Origin: Calothrix sp. MO_167.B12
GTDB lineage: Bacteria; Cyanobacteriota; Cyanobacteriia; Cyanobacteriales; Nostocaceae
Length of the DNA: 64,000 nucleotides
Assembly (NCBI GenBank): GCA_030066045.1
Contig: JASJCJ010000028.1
Span: 1 to 64,000 of the forward strand
Direction: 5' to 3'
Part shown: piece by piece, positions 37,301-45,214 of the stretch
Layout: the number at the start of each line of letters is the position of its first letter
Numbering within the stretch: position 1 is the stretch's first letter
Notes under the pieces: model-generated
The model's database searches: none
What the model saw: only the letters and a program-made list of their open reading frames with translations
What the model was told of the DNA's origin: nothing
Translations under genes and position numbers: made by a program

Positions 37301-38041
37301 ACTACTAACACTCACCCTTTGCCTAATCTCCGCTTCCCTGTATGCACCCCTTGCTAATTTACTAGCATTTCCATCTAGGGTTTCCGTAACTTCCTGTCTT
37401 CTTACAGCTTGCAGGGAAACATAAATTTGGTCGAGAAAAATATCCACTTGGCGTTGCACCTGCATTACGCCACTGGTTCTCAGATAGGCATTTTCAGCAA
37501 TTAACCATTCTAAGTAAGGATACAGCAATGGATTTATAGCTGGACGGGTTGTAAATCTGACTACCTTACCCCGCCAATCCCAAAAATCCGGCGCACGGCT
37601 GCGAAATTCATCTAAAAAGTCTGCTTTATTCAGCCAAAAAATTAAAATGATTTGTTGTTGAAAAAGTATCTCTCGCCCCAAATTTAACTGCTTTAGTTCA
37701 TTCAGTATGCGTGGTAGGGGAAGCTGTTCAATCCCAAATGCCATGACAATCCGGCGATGATTCCCACCACTGGCTTGTTTTGCAGCCTGCTCAGAACCAT
37801 AGATAAAGTTATAGAGTGAATTATCACTATAGAAAAAATTTTGAAATTGAAATTCCTGGCTACTATCTTGCAGTAATAACTTGAACTGTTCCACCACCGG
37901 ATGCTGGGGACTAGGTTCTGGTACTATGGCAAAAATAGTCTTCATTCCACTAGATAGCAAGAGAATGTTGACTAAATCTGTCAATTCATCTTGCTCAATT
38001 TGACTAAGAATTGGAGCAGGAACATCAATATCAGGTTGCAT
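31334..38041 (-). CDS. Giant NACHT-TPR protein (STAND NTPase, NLR-like)
   Basis: 2235 residues. The N-terminal region (about 1-190) contains an IILIFWLNKADFL and APDFWDWRGKVVRF segment, like the regulatory P-loop-type domain found before TPRs in cyanobacterial STAND proteins. The NACHT NTPase follows: Walker A VILGAPGAGKTTL (298-306), Walker B LMLLDGLDE (420-428), a sensor segment FVITSRIAGYRD, and a winged-helix-type region to about 700. A helical linker reaches about 920. Then come roughly 28 TPRs to about 2050, alternating AYYQLGRIYQAWGKYEDAI-type and LGDCYREWGKYQQAIDCEL-type motifs. Predicted switch or scaffold that oligomerises on sensing a ligand. It follows the ATPase gene at 38259-39560 by 217 nt. 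An anti-phage or cell-fate role is inference. Confidence 0.85.
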   Translation of the reverse strand: MQPDIDVPAPILSQIEQDELTDLVNILLLSSGMKTIFAIVPEPSPQHPVVEQFKLLLQDSSQEFQFQNFFYSDNSLYNFIYGSEQAAKQASGGNHRRIVMAFGIEQLPLPRILNELKQLNLGREILFQQQIILIFWLNKADFLDEFRSRAPDFWDWRGKVVRFTTRPAINPLLYPYLEWLIAENAYLRTSGVMQVQRQVDIFLDQIYVSLQAVRRQEVTETLDGNASKLARGAYREAEIRQRVSVSSSSYRELDEPDYYEEYAESILEYEPAVTSKKVTQKVDLSQAVRENRYSVILGAPGAGKTTLMHYLALHFATAKREREERVTGREDKEDLGEVRLPVFFRIADYAERLEQQPDLSLCDYLCQFYRQWETYFENGVVESVSQSPTNTGMGEQGNNSNGDNPIAQLLLEQMRLGHCLMLLDGLDEVFDQKIRKQIVQRIDEFVDAFSSNKFVITSRIAGYRDVQLSSRFSEFTIEDMSSEQVENFLYRWCQAIEKAQQPESGEEQWQRAGDAQAREILKAIQENDGVKRLTANPLLLTILALIHRNGERLPNQRVKLYELAVQTLTEDWQLGKKLPDANKVLLSQNEVVEFLAPLADWMHEEKPSGVVTEAEVEQKLAEKLAELNDTEPESELIRQTVQEFLRKVRETTGLFVERAPGVYGFMHLTFEEYFAARYIADNDISEILEIIDLRLHEPRWREPILLALGYYGVHFPNMINKLVKKLFQKLDNYQPALECGEIKIKNAAAPDAMIIWSGLQGEADNTCMQSEFPLQDLLFAGQVITEVEVNNHSIRKKLIDKLVLTYVGVDADFEDDVIKQLLRLLRQIELFNQKGEVIATLKQVGESSVVSQEMCVRVQSAILYITCGEAGTELSQCVTEIVNKLEPDRFCSIGNLVAELGDEMTPALEIMRQNPSGELEQQQALNFITGMSYIRSDNYDKAIAILEEITHQSESPLTPFVYWALAICHEKKEDYSKADEYYSQSKMTDYHETNTLFIFWGHWGWCHRLSGIYEESLKCFQNSLGIAKGLKNYKYEAHILYNIGRTYQDWGKYEDAIAYYQQSRDLYKELNKQSDVANQWYWLGDCYREWSKYQQAIDCELKELEIRQQLDDQTRIALAYYRLGRIYQGWGKYEDAIAHHQQSLELYQQLDKQSNVASRWYNLAECYRDWGKYEQALECQQQCMTIRQTLDDQSLVAVTYYQLGRIYQAWGKYENAIAHYQQSRNLYEELGKQSNVANQWYWLGDCYREWGKYQQAIDCGLKGLEIGQQLDDQPAIVNAYYCLGRIYQGWGKYEDAIAHYQQSLELYEELGKQSNVANQWGWLANTYREWGNYEQAIECRQKYLHTYQNLDNQSNVALGYYHLGRIYQAWGKYEDAIVQYQKSLELYQQLDKQKDVSNLWYWLGDCYKDRSQYEQALECQQFCLTTRQQLDDQPAIASAYYQLGIIYQAWGKYEDAIAHHQQSLELYQQLDKQKSVASRWYNLAECYRDWGKYEQALECQQQCMTICQTLDDQSLVAVTYYQLGRIYQAWGKYEQALECQQQCMTIRQTLDDKSLVAVSYYQLGRIYQAWGKYEDAIAHHQQSLELYQQIGKQENVAHQWDWLAVCYREWGKYEQALDCELKDLAIWQEIQKQPEIASAYYRLGRIYQGWGKYEDAIAHYQQSLELYQQLDKQKNVASRWYNLAECYRDWGKYEQALECQQRCMTIRQPLDDQSLVAVTYYQLGRIYQEWGKYEDAIAHHQQSLELYQQLDLQSNVANRWLWLGDCYREWSKYQQAIDCGLKGLEIRQQLDDQPAIANAYYRLGRIYQAWGKHEDAIAYHQQSLELYQQLGKQQDVANQWYNQADCYREWGKYQQAIDCELKDLAIRQQLDEQKDIADAYYQLGRIYQGWGKYEDAIAHYQQSLELYQQLDLQSNVANRWLWLGDCYREWSKYQQAIDCGLKGLEVHQQLDDQPAIANTYCNLGRIYQAWGKYKDAIAHYQQSLQLYQQLDLQNDVANQLSWLASCYRDLENYPKAIEYSQQSRDLHQKLGKDESVARRCRQLAYSQGLLAKNTQDKAETFNLLAQAEQNIHQAIEISTAGDYTENLAYDHIILSLLNSEYLRLLPADDPSIPEKIAHFEENYHTAFTYFHQLGQTIDQADKALDIARAYLEINALENLERAEELAQTSLQVFQEYNRRKLEASTHKLLGEIYLKRAQINQPSAETSARQFLSASLQIYQELDLQEKAAEVEKLI
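32038..34900 (-). repeat. Tandem 240-bp DNA repeats inside the TPR array, each with a phased GATCGC/HIP1 site
   Basis: The motif GAGCGATCGCATCTTC or a close variant occurs at 32109, 32349, 32589, 32829, 33069, 33309, 33669, 33909, 34149, 34389, 34629 and 34869 (first base of the octamer position). Spacing is exactly 240 bp except one 360-bp step caused by an extra half unit at about 33420-33540. Neighbouring units are almost identical in DNA as well as protein. Confidence 0.92.
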
Positions 38042-38065
38042 CTGGGAGTAACCTATAACCTATTT

Positions 38066-38243
38066 TCAACCAACTTTGGGGGTAAAATCCCCGTTGCAAA
38101 ACGTAATTCTACATTCTAATACCATTTCTTTGTGAGGCTGCGCTAAATTCCTGACTCTCCTCTTTCCTTCTTTCTTCGTGTGCTTTGCGCCTTTGTGGTT
38201 AATAAATTCTTGAATTTGGCGCATCTTTATACAGAATTGGTAT
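38066..38243. repeat. Two repeats between the ATPase and the NACHT-TPR gene
   Basis: 38066-38120 (CAACTTTGGGGGTAAAATCC and TTGCAAAACGTAATTCTA) is an inverted short copy of the 8038-8150 family. 38119-38243 is bounded by ATACCATTTC and GAATTGGTAT, the ATACCAATT-type termini seen at 39779-39991 and 48975-49076. Confidence 0.55.
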
Positions 38244-38258
38244 AACTTCTACATTCTT

Positions 38259-39560
38259 TTAATTATTACTTTTTTGCCAGCGTTCTATATCTTCCATCAG
38301 TATGGGATTGACATCAAACCAAACATTCCCACTTTCATGTTCATAACCCAAAATCGACTTATTCTGTAACAGTTCATCACAGATAATAAATTCACCCTTG
38401 TTAGGCAGATTATGGGTTTGAGTTGTCAATTTTCCTGTACGGTGTACATCAAGCAATACATCAAATTGATAGTCATATAAATTATATGATTGACGTTCTT
38501 TTTTGATCGCTTCTTGTGCAACCTCTAAATCAACTAAACCCTGTCTTCTAGTTAAAGCCACTTCACAGCAGGTTCTTGCTAAACGTACCAGATCCCGATT
38601 AACACCACCACTTTTCTCAGAAATTTCTTCTAAAGCATCTGTGTCAAAGATAGTTTTATTTTCATAAGTTCTATTTAATTGCTGTAACCTCTTGGAAACT
38701 ATCTTTTTCATCATTTCTCTCCCATAATCATCGGGCTTTCTGGTAGGACATAAATTTTCATCACAATGAAAAATAGGGAGATTGTTCAAACAAAAGCACT
38801 CATCAAAGTGTTCTTTGGCCTGGCGATATTCAGTTGCATACCTCAATTCTAGTGGTATGGAATAAATAATGTGACACTCCGGTTCTGTCAACAAACTTGA
38901 ACGGCAAAACATATCTAAAGTCGTACCTCGTTCGTGTTTGTCTAAACCATCTACAATTACTAATAATTTTTCTAATCTCTTTTCTTCTGCTGCTTTAATG
39001 ATACTATTAACGTTTTTGATAATGTCATTTAATACCGGAAGCACATTTAAAGTTCGAGTTTGTTGTCTATCGAAACCACGCTTGAGGAGTAAGCCTACTT
39101 TCTCCATAATTTCTGGTAGCTTTAAAGCTCCTGCTTCAGTTTGTGACTCAACTTTGACTACAGTTTTTAAGGAATTCTCTAGATTATTATACAGTTTGCG
39201 GTCAAGCTTCCAACCCGAATTTTTTGCTTGATTATAGATTTCTAAACCAATTAAAATTACTACCTCTGCATAACCTGCATTGAATTTGTTGAGAGCAAAT
39301 TCAGCATCAATCCAAATAACAGTATGTTCGTGTGCTATTTTCTGTTGCAGTCGTCGCAGTTCCGTAGTTTTTCCACTACCTCTATGACCTGCTAACAGAA
39401 ATTTAGCTGGGTCTTGCTGTAAACTAATTAAAGTCACAAGCCTTTCTACAGGACTGTTTTGCCGTTGGACGTAGAAGTTGTTTAATTCTTCGGATGTAGC
39501 TAAGGGTTTCTCTGGCTCAAAAAGTTGGTAAATAGGTTGCCAAAAACCGACCGTACTCAT
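38259..39560 (-). CDS. P-loop (AAA/STAND-type) ATPase upstream of the NACHT-TPR gene
   Basis: 433 residues. A short N-terminal segment (FWQPIYQLFEPEKPL) precedes the P-loop LLAGHRGSGKTTELRR (Walker A about 58-66). Walker B LLVIVDGLDKHERG is near 198-211, followed by the sensor-like region SGGVNRDLVRLARTCCE. The C-terminus is an alpha-helical, winged-helix-like part. It resembles the AAA ATPases found next to STAND and TRADD-N-type proteins in bacterial conflict loci. Same strand and 217 nt upstream of the NACHT-TPR gene, so probably its operon partner. No catalytic effector motif is visible. Substrate or trigger unknown. Confidence 0.78.
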   Translation of the reverse strand: MSTVGFWQPIYQLFEPEKPLATSEELNNFYVQRQNSPVERLVTLISLQQDPAKFLLAGHRGSGKTTELRRLQQKIAHEHTVIWIDAEFALNKFNAGYAEVVILIGLEIYNQAKNSGWKLDRKLYNNLENSLKTVVKVESQTEAGALKLPEIMEKVGLLLKRGFDRQQTRTLNVLPVLNDIIKNVNSIIKAAEEKRLEKLLVIVDGLDKHERGTTLDMFCRSSLLTEPECHIIYSIPLELRYATEYRQAKEHFDECFCLNNLPIFHCDENLCPTRKPDDYGREMMKKIVSKRLQQLNRTYENKTIFDTDALEEISEKSGGVNRDLVRLARTCCEVALTRRQGLVDLEVAQEAIKKERQSYNLYDYQFDVLLDVHRTGKLTTQTHNLPNKGEFIICDELLQNKSILGYEHESGNVWFDVNPILMEDIERWQKSNN

Positions 39561-39833
39561 ACTGATAACCTAAAAATGAGAGGGATTCCTGTATTGGGCT
39601 GTACATATGTTATCAGTATAAATAGGGCTTTAGCTTTGGGTTGATAATAAAAGTTAAAAAAATATTATTTAATACACCTAAAGGCAACAGGCAACAGGCA
39701 ACAGGCAACAGGTAACAGGTAACAGGTATTTTCATGTTTGGTTGTATACAAACGTCCATCAGGGACTAATACCAATTCTTGCACATAGGACTACAGATGC
39801 TTTGGTAGGGGTTTAGCATTGCTAAACCCTTAC

Positions 39834-39952
39834 GCTTGCTAAACCCTTACGCTTGCTAAACCCTTACGCTTGCTAAACCCTTACGCTTGCTAAACCCTTA
39901 CGCTTGCTAAACCCTTACGCTTGCTAAACCCTTACGCTTGCTAAACCCTTAC
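39834..39952. repeat. Seven tandem copies of a 17-bp unit (GCTTGCTAAACCCTTAC)
   Basis: Seven perfect units follow one variant unit (GCATTGCTAAACCCTTAC). The variant is the right arm of the hairpin GGGGTTTAGCATTGCTAAACCC also present in the MITE at 28329-28426. So one arm of a mobile-element hairpin has been amplified in place. Confidence 0.9.
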
Positions 39953-40111
39953 GCATTATGTATGTGTAGCAAACATTATTTGAATCGGTATAACTATTTT
40001 CTAGTTAGTCAGCGCGGAGTTTGTAGGGGCGCATTGCGTGCGCCCTTGAGGAGTTAGGAACTTGAAAGGATAGTAATTGTAGTGGATTGACACAGCTAAA
40101 ATAGTGTAATA

Positions 40112-40201
40112 GACCTCTCCGGAAATTAAATATGCGGAACGCCAAAACCCTTGTAGAGACGTAGCATTGCTACGTCTCTACATTCTTTTCCACCAGAAGT
40201 C
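40112..40201. repeat. 90-bp MITE with 5-bp target-site duplication TAATA
   Basis: GACCTCTCCGG at the left and CCAGAAGTC at the right. Flanked by TAATA at 40107-40111 and 40202-40206. Second copy of the element at 1830-1920. Confidence 0.85.
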
Positions 40202-40209
40202 TAATAGGT

Positions 40210-40284
40210 GTAGGTTGGGTTGAAGAATGAAACCCAACACCAGTAAAGCTTTGTTGGGTTTCCCTATCGCTCAACCCAACCTAC
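40210..40284. repeat. Dispersed inverted repeat, GTAGGTTGGGTT family
   Basis: GTAGGTTGGGTTGAAG on the left, CTCAACCCAACCTAC on the right, with internal GAAACCCAACA and TGTTGGGTTTC arms. Begins 3 nt after the target duplication of the preceding MITE. Confidence 0.7.
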
Positions 40285-40492
40285 ATTTTTAGGCGTGTCA
40301 GTCTAGTAGCGTGCATTATATAACAACTAACGCACCGATTCATATTACCGGATGGTGCGTTGCGCTGCGCGACAACACACCCTACTGGCTGGCTACTGGC
40401 GTGGCAAGTTACTATTCTTTGCGATCGCATATTGTACCTGGTTAGCTCAATTGTTTGTAGTAGATTGCTTACCTGCACGCACAAATCAAGGA

Positions 40493-40526
40493 AAAACCGC
40501 CCCAAGTGCAGTTAAGGGGCGGTTTT
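40493..40526 (-). terminator. Rho-independent terminator of the adhesin gene
   Basis: A perfect 11-bp stem, AAAACCGCCCC / GGGGCGGTTTT, with a 12-nt loop. On the minus strand it ends in a run of five T. It lies 25 nt beyond the stop codon of the minus-strand gene. Confidence 0.85.
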
Positions 40527-40550
40527 CGGTTGTTCAAAGAATATTAAATA

Positions 40551-43500
40551 CTAAACAGCAACTTTAAAGTACACATCAACCATATCGATCGCTTGACCGT
40601 TCATCATTGCGGTACTGTGCTCGCCGTGGATGTTGCCCTGAGCATCAGTGCTGAAGACATTGGTGTAAGAGGTGAGCAGGTCGGTGATGCCAGCGGACCC
40701 TAAGGAAACCAGTTCACCGTTATCAGTGATACCGTTCTGGTTCGCGTCTTGCCATAGCTTTAACTCATTGAACAGAGCATCTTGGGCGTTGACAATGCCG
40801 TCGCTATTGGAATCAAAGGACTCAAGCTTGGCGAAGCCTTCACCGACGCTGGTGCCACCAAATAGCTCGGAGCGATCGTCGATTTGACCGTTTTTGTTCT
40901 TGTCAATTGCTAAGAAGCCATCTTCCCCAGAGAGCCATCCTGTGTTGACCTTTTTGCCGGTGTTGAGGATATCGAATTTCACCCCTTTATCAATACTCTC
41001 GGTTTGCACGCCATCACCATTGAGGTCAAAGGCGATGGGGCTTACATAATCGTATTCGGTTTTATCCAGGATGTTGACTGTCTTTTCACTACCTGTATGG
41101 ATTATGTCATGGTTATTTCCAGAAGTCCCGGAGATTTTGATGGAGAAGTCCTCGGTTCCTTCGACAAAGTTGGGATTGTGGCGAGTAAAATCGCTATCCT
41201 GGTCAACGGTTACTTTTTCCTTCCAAGTTTGCACCTCAAAGTGGTCGGACATGGTCTCGCCTGCTCGAACCAGAACATGAACGGTGCCACCTGTTTGAAC
41301 TACCCCATCTTGTTCAACAGTATAGTCCCAAATGGTGTCTCCGTCCGGACCAACCTGGGGGCGATCGCCACTTGACGACTGTGTGCCATTGGGAACCCGA
41401 TCATCCACAATTTCCAGAAGTTGACCACCTACACCACTGCGTATGTCATAGTAACCTCCCCAGATGATGTCCTGGTTGGCTGCCTGATAATCATTGCGGT
41501 CAACCCGTTGAGCGGTGCCATCTGTTACATCAATGGTAAATACGGTATCTTGGCTCACCGCATGGTCGAGTTGTACCTTATAGAAGGAAGAATATCCTTC
41601 GTGAATTGATGTGTTACCAATGAGAGTGGCATTGATTTGCTGCCCGTTGTCAGCAAGGTTAACATAGTGACTCGTATCTGAATCTTCTGCCCCAGGAGCG
41701 TAAACAGTACCTACATTCTGGTAAATACCATTTTCTACTTGCTGTACTTCTAGCTTTTTAATCTTGAATCTATCTTCGGGAGTTTCGTCGGAGGTGGAAG
41801 CAGCAATTACTAATACATTACCAGCTACTTCATTGTTATTGATATCTGCCCACCGCGCATATGAGCTATGGGTGTTATTATCTTCTTTGAATTCAAGACT
41901 GTTTAAGAAGGAATCACTCAAAATGTTGTGGTTATTGAATGAGTCATCAACCGTACCAACCCAATAAGTGATATCACTGTCAGCTCCCACGGAAGCTAAG
42001 AAGGTGCGATCGACAATTACAGACTCGGAGAATTCAAACAGGACGAAGTTGTCTCTATAAACATTATCAACACGATGTAGTCCATTTCCTCCGTTACCTT
42101 CTGAGTTATCGGTAACTCCTAGTCCATTGGAAAAGCTACCCAAGAAGGCTTTATCCCAAACTCCATGATTAGTACGGCTGAAAGCACTGGTTTTAACTGA
42201 TACGTCACCAGCAGTAAAGGTACGAATATTACCATTTGCACCATCTAAGCCGCTATAACCTCTGAAGTAGAAGGTTTCAGTTTCACCTGAACTTGTAAGG
42301 TTTTGAGCTGTTCCCGTTTCTTGGTAAATCCAGGTCTCACCAGGAGCCAAGATATTATCTCCATCTCCTTGGTGAGTAATATTAGTAATTATACCTTCTT
42401 GATCGTCGGTGACTACAATGTCATTTTTCGCAAATGATACATTACCAGTATTGGTAATTTCATAAGTCCAAGTCACTGTATCCCCTGAACTAATCTCTGC
42501 TGCTGACTCTGGAGTGTCAGCATCTACTCCATTGGTGAACTTTTCAATGTCAATGCCGGGATTGAGGGTTTGATAACCAAAGTCCTGGTCTAGGTTAGTT
42601 CCACCCGCAGGTAGATCAACCATTGACATATTATCTAAGGAGGCATCGGGGTCGCCAGTTTGCTGGACGTTGCCGGTGATGGTATCTGCGTCCACCATCA
42701 CTGTATAATTACCTTGGGCTAAGTCCTCAAATAGGTATTGCCCATCTCCTGAGGTGACATCAGTGGCGACGACTTCACCTGTATCTTTATTAATTAGCTT
42801 GACGGTAACACCGTTAATACCTGCCTCGTCATCATCTTGGACACCATCACCATCATTATCTGCCCATACCCTGTCTCCAATGGTGCCTAGGGGTTGATAA
42901 CCAAAGTCCTGGTGAAGGTCATTTCCACCCGCAGGCAGGTCAACCATTGACATATTATCTAAGGAGGCATCGGGGTCGCCAGTTTGCTGGACATTGCCGG
43001 TGATGGTATCTGTGTCCACCATCACTGTATAATTACCTTGGGCTAAGTTCTCAAATAGGTATTGCCCATCTCCTGAGGTGACATCAGTGGCGACGACTTC
43101 ACCTGTATCTTTATTAATCAGCTTGACGGTAACACCGTTAATACCTGCCTCGTCATCATCTTGGACACCATCACCATCATTATCTGCCCATACTCGGTCT
43201 CCAATGGTGCCTAAGTTGTTATAGAAACCTGCATCAATTGTGGGATCGTATTCACCAGGATCTAAAGTCACAACATCAGAGATTAAACCATCAGAGTCTA
43301 GTGCTGGATCATCTCCCTGTTGAGAGGGACTGACTTCACTAAATCCTTCAGGTTGTTCAAATTGAACTTTATAATCACCTGCGAGGACAGTGAAATGATA
43401 TTCTCCATTCTCATTGGTGGTGGTGGTGTCTATCACTTCACCAGCTTCTATTTCACCATCTCCATCAATATCACTCAGTAGGTTAACGGTAACTCCAGCA

Positions 43501-44159
43501 ATACCCGCCTCACCTTCATCTTGAATACCGTTAGCATTGGAATCTTCAAACACGAAGTTTCCTAGTTTTGCTAATTCAACCTCAGCAATGATAATCTGGT
43601 TATCTGGGTTTAATACACCATCATCCGTGCTATCGGGGGCGATGATAACTGCCAGCTTGTCACCAAACTTTGGTATAAAGCCATCACCGTCAGTCAGAGC
43701 TAAATTTGCAATTCTTTGCGCCCGCTCTTCACTGTAATTTCCCAATCCTAGTGTGATGTTTTCGTCGTCTAGAATAGACCAAATTGCTCTCTGGACATCA
43801 CCGTAAGTAACAGTACCAAGGCTATTACCATTCTCGTCAGATAATTCTGTACCAACAAATCCCTGATTAATGATCCAGTTCAGTGAGTCCAGGTTTTCAG
43901 GCTTTTCGATGTTACCTGGACCAATTAACTCAGGGGGTAGTTCCTCATAACTAGAAAAAACTTTGCCTTTTGTAGCACCAATAATACTGCGATCAGTATC
44001 TATACACCAGGCATCATATTGACCATCTAAGGAATTACCACTAGCGATGTTAATGTCAAGGTATGTAGGCTCGCCGAACCCAGTTCCTGGTCCATCCCAG
44101 GAAAATTCTACTTCGTCAGGTAAAGCTGCTGAAATATTCTGCAAATAATTATCTGTCAT
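40551..44159 (-). CDS. Large modular secreted adhesin-like protein: SdrD-B repeats, DUF11-like, Calx-beta, C-terminal Ca-binding domain
   Basis: 1202 residues with no classical signal peptide. Residues 1-200 form an N-terminal domain with GQYDAWCIDTDRSI, recalling thioester/Cys-containing adhesin heads. Three SdrD-B-like units follow (about 203-315, 316-423, 424-531), each with Asp-rich Ca-binding loops such as DSNANGIQDEGE and DNDGDGVQDDDEAG. Units 2 and 3 are a near-perfect 324-bp DNA duplication. A DUF11-like domain covers about 532-620, an unassigned domain about 625-850, and a Calx-beta-like region about 860-1035. The C-terminal domain (FDLNGDGVQTESI, DKNKNGQIDDRSELFG, DSNSDGIVNAQDA) is of the kind found in type I-secreted cyanobacterial proteins. 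Surface attachment is inference. A terminator follows. Confidence 0.85.
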   Translation of the reverse strand: MTDNYLQNISAALPDEVEFSWDGPGTGFGEPTYLDINIASGNSLDGQYDAWCIDTDRSIIGATKGKVFSSYEELPPELIGPGNIEKPENLDSLNWIINQGFVGTELSDENGNSLGTVTYGDVQRAIWSILDDENITLGLGNYSEERAQRIANLALTDGDGFIPKFGDKLAVIIAPDSTDDGVLNPDNQIIIAEVELAKLGNFVFEDSNANGIQDEGEAGIAGVTVNLLSDIDGDGEIEAGEVIDTTTTNENGEYHFTVLAGDYKVQFEQPEGFSEVSPSQQGDDPALDSDGLISDVVTLDPGEYDPTIDAGFYNNLGTIGDRVWADNDGDGVQDDDEAGINGVTVKLINKDTGEVVATDVTSGDGQYLFENLAQGNYTVMVDTDTITGNVQQTGDPDASLDNMSMVDLPAGGNDLHQDFGYQPLGTIGDRVWADNDGDGVQDDDEAGINGVTVKLINKDTGEVVATDVTSGDGQYLFEDLAQGNYTVMVDADTITGNVQQTGDPDASLDNMSMVDLPAGGTNLDQDFGYQTLNPGIDIEKFTNGVDADTPESAAEISSGDTVTWTYEITNTGNVSFAKNDIVVTDDQEGIITNITHQGDGDNILAPGETWIYQETGTAQNLTSSGETETFYFRGYSGLDGANGNIRTFTAGDVSVKTSAFSRTNHGVWDKAFLGSFSNGLGVTDNSEGNGGNGLHRVDNVYRDNFVLFEFSESVIVDRTFLASVGADSDITYWVGTVDDSFNNHNILSDSFLNSLEFKEDNNTHSSYARWADINNNEVAGNVLVIAASTSDETPEDRFKIKKLEVQQVENGIYQNVGTVYAPGAEDSDTSHYVNLADNGQQINATLIGNTSIHEGYSSFYKVQLDHAVSQDTVFTIDVTDGTAQRVDRNDYQAANQDIIWGGYYDIRSGVGGQLLEIVDDRVPNGTQSSSGDRPQVGPDGDTIWDYTVEQDGVVQTGGTVHVLVRAGETMSDHFEVQTWKEKVTVDQDSDFTRHNPNFVEGTEDFSIKISGTSGNNHDIIHTGSEKTVNILDKTEYDYVSPIAFDLNGDGVQTESIDKGVKFDILNTGKKVNTGWLSGEDGFLAIDKNKNGQIDDRSELFGGTSVGEGFAKLESFDSNSDGIVNAQDALFNELKLWQDANQNGITDNGELVSLGSAGITDLLTSYTNVFSTDAQGNIHGEHSTAMMNGQAIDMVDVYFKVAV

Positions 44160-44518
44160 AACCTGGTAATTTTTACGAAATTAAATTCAATAAATGATGA
44201 TTTTCAAAAGAAAGATATATTTGACTGTTTTATCGCTGAATCTTTAAAACCTTTATTCGTGAAATTGAGATGGAATGGGCATATCCAATATTTGGTTAAA
44301 ATCACTGATTGATTGTTAATTGTCATCACGAATAGTTTAGAAGATTACGCATAAATATCGATGCGGAAGAATGGCTATAACAATTAGGATAAGTAAATAA
44401 AAATCCATTGACAACGGTATTTACAGAATAGCGAAAAAACTTTTTACTTTCTTCGTATATAAATCAGTTTTATAAAGAATATATTAATTTGAATTATCTG
44501 TGGCATTATTAATACTGA
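44160..44518. other. AT-rich upstream region of the adhesin gene
   Basis: No gene seen. It separates the minus-strand adhesin from the plus-strand NRPS relic, so the adhesin promoter should be here. No strong -10/-35 pair could be chosen. Confidence 0.4.
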
Positions 44519-44569
44519 GAACTTTTGTTGGGCATTGATGTTTAATTGATGTTCCTTAGAGGAGGTAAT

Positions 44570-44677
44570 CACATATCTTGCACTTTCTCAATAAGGGTAA
44601 AGTGGGCAATGGTGGGTTACGAAAAAATAAGGGTTTCAGACTCTAATTTTCTCAATAATCTTATGGTGCAAGATGTG
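44570..44677. repeat. 108-bp MITE inserted in the NRPS pseudogene
   Basis: CACATATCTTGCAC on the left, GGTGCAAGATGTG on the right; second copy of 11698-11806. It interrupts the adenylation relic exactly between codons for SLEEVI and GLLPIIN, which are adjacent in intact domains. Flanked by AAT on both sides, a possible 3-bp duplication. Confidence 0.85.
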
Positions 44678-45103
44678 AATAATGGGATTATTGCCCATTA
44701 TCAATGATTTGTGGAGTTTATTGAGCTTTGGGTCTAGCATATACCCAAGAGCGTTTAGCCTTTTATATTGGAAGACGCTCAAGCTAAGTTATTGCTTGCT
44801 CAACAGCAATTATTGGCTAATATTTTCAAGCAGCAGGTTGAAATTTTGTGCATTGATTCAGATTAGGGAACTATAGCTGAAACACCCATAAAATTTGTTA
44901 TAGGAGAAAATATAATTTATATAATTAATTTATACTTCTGTATATACAGTTATCAATCAAACTCTTTCTGTTTTCCAGCAATTGCTGCGAACTGAAAAGA
45001 TCATAGCTAATCCGCACAATTTAGTCCTGCATAGGATTCTTTTTGATGGAGAAGCTTTGAATTTCTAAATCTTAAAGCCTTGGTTTGCTGTTCACGGAGA
45101 CAA

Positions 45104-45214
45104 AGGGAGCATCCCTAATATTAAATATTGTAGTGTGGGCATCTTGCCCGCATCAAATATCAAGGTAGCAAGATGCTTCCACTATGTAATATTTTTGAAA
45201 AATTGGGATGCTCT
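45104..45214. repeat. 111-bp MITE-like element with 8-bp target-site duplication GGAGACAA
   Basis: Inserted between HGDK and the following SP-stop-LVNLY codons of the relic. GGAGACAA occurs at 45096-45103 and again at 45215-45222. The element ends are AGGGAGCATCCC and GGGATGCTCT, nearly inverted. Its core TGTAGTGTGGGCATCTTGCCCGC is related to that of 120-339. Confidence 0.85.

Larger units (their letters stand above)
39561..40550. other. About 1 kb of intergenic DNA made almost wholly of repeats
   Basis: Contains GGCAACA tandem units (39684-39727), an ATACCAATT-type element (39779-39991) with an internal 17-bp tandem array, the MITE at 40112-40201, the GTAGGTTGGGTT repeat (40210-40284), a relative of the 31190-31339 element (about 40310-40385), and the terminator of the adhesin gene. 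The short frames here are not supported as genes. Confidence 0.6.

Noticed and set aside
44682-44876. 64-codon plus-strand frame
   Set aside because: It is one frame of the decayed NRPS adenylation domain; the real homology needs other frames.
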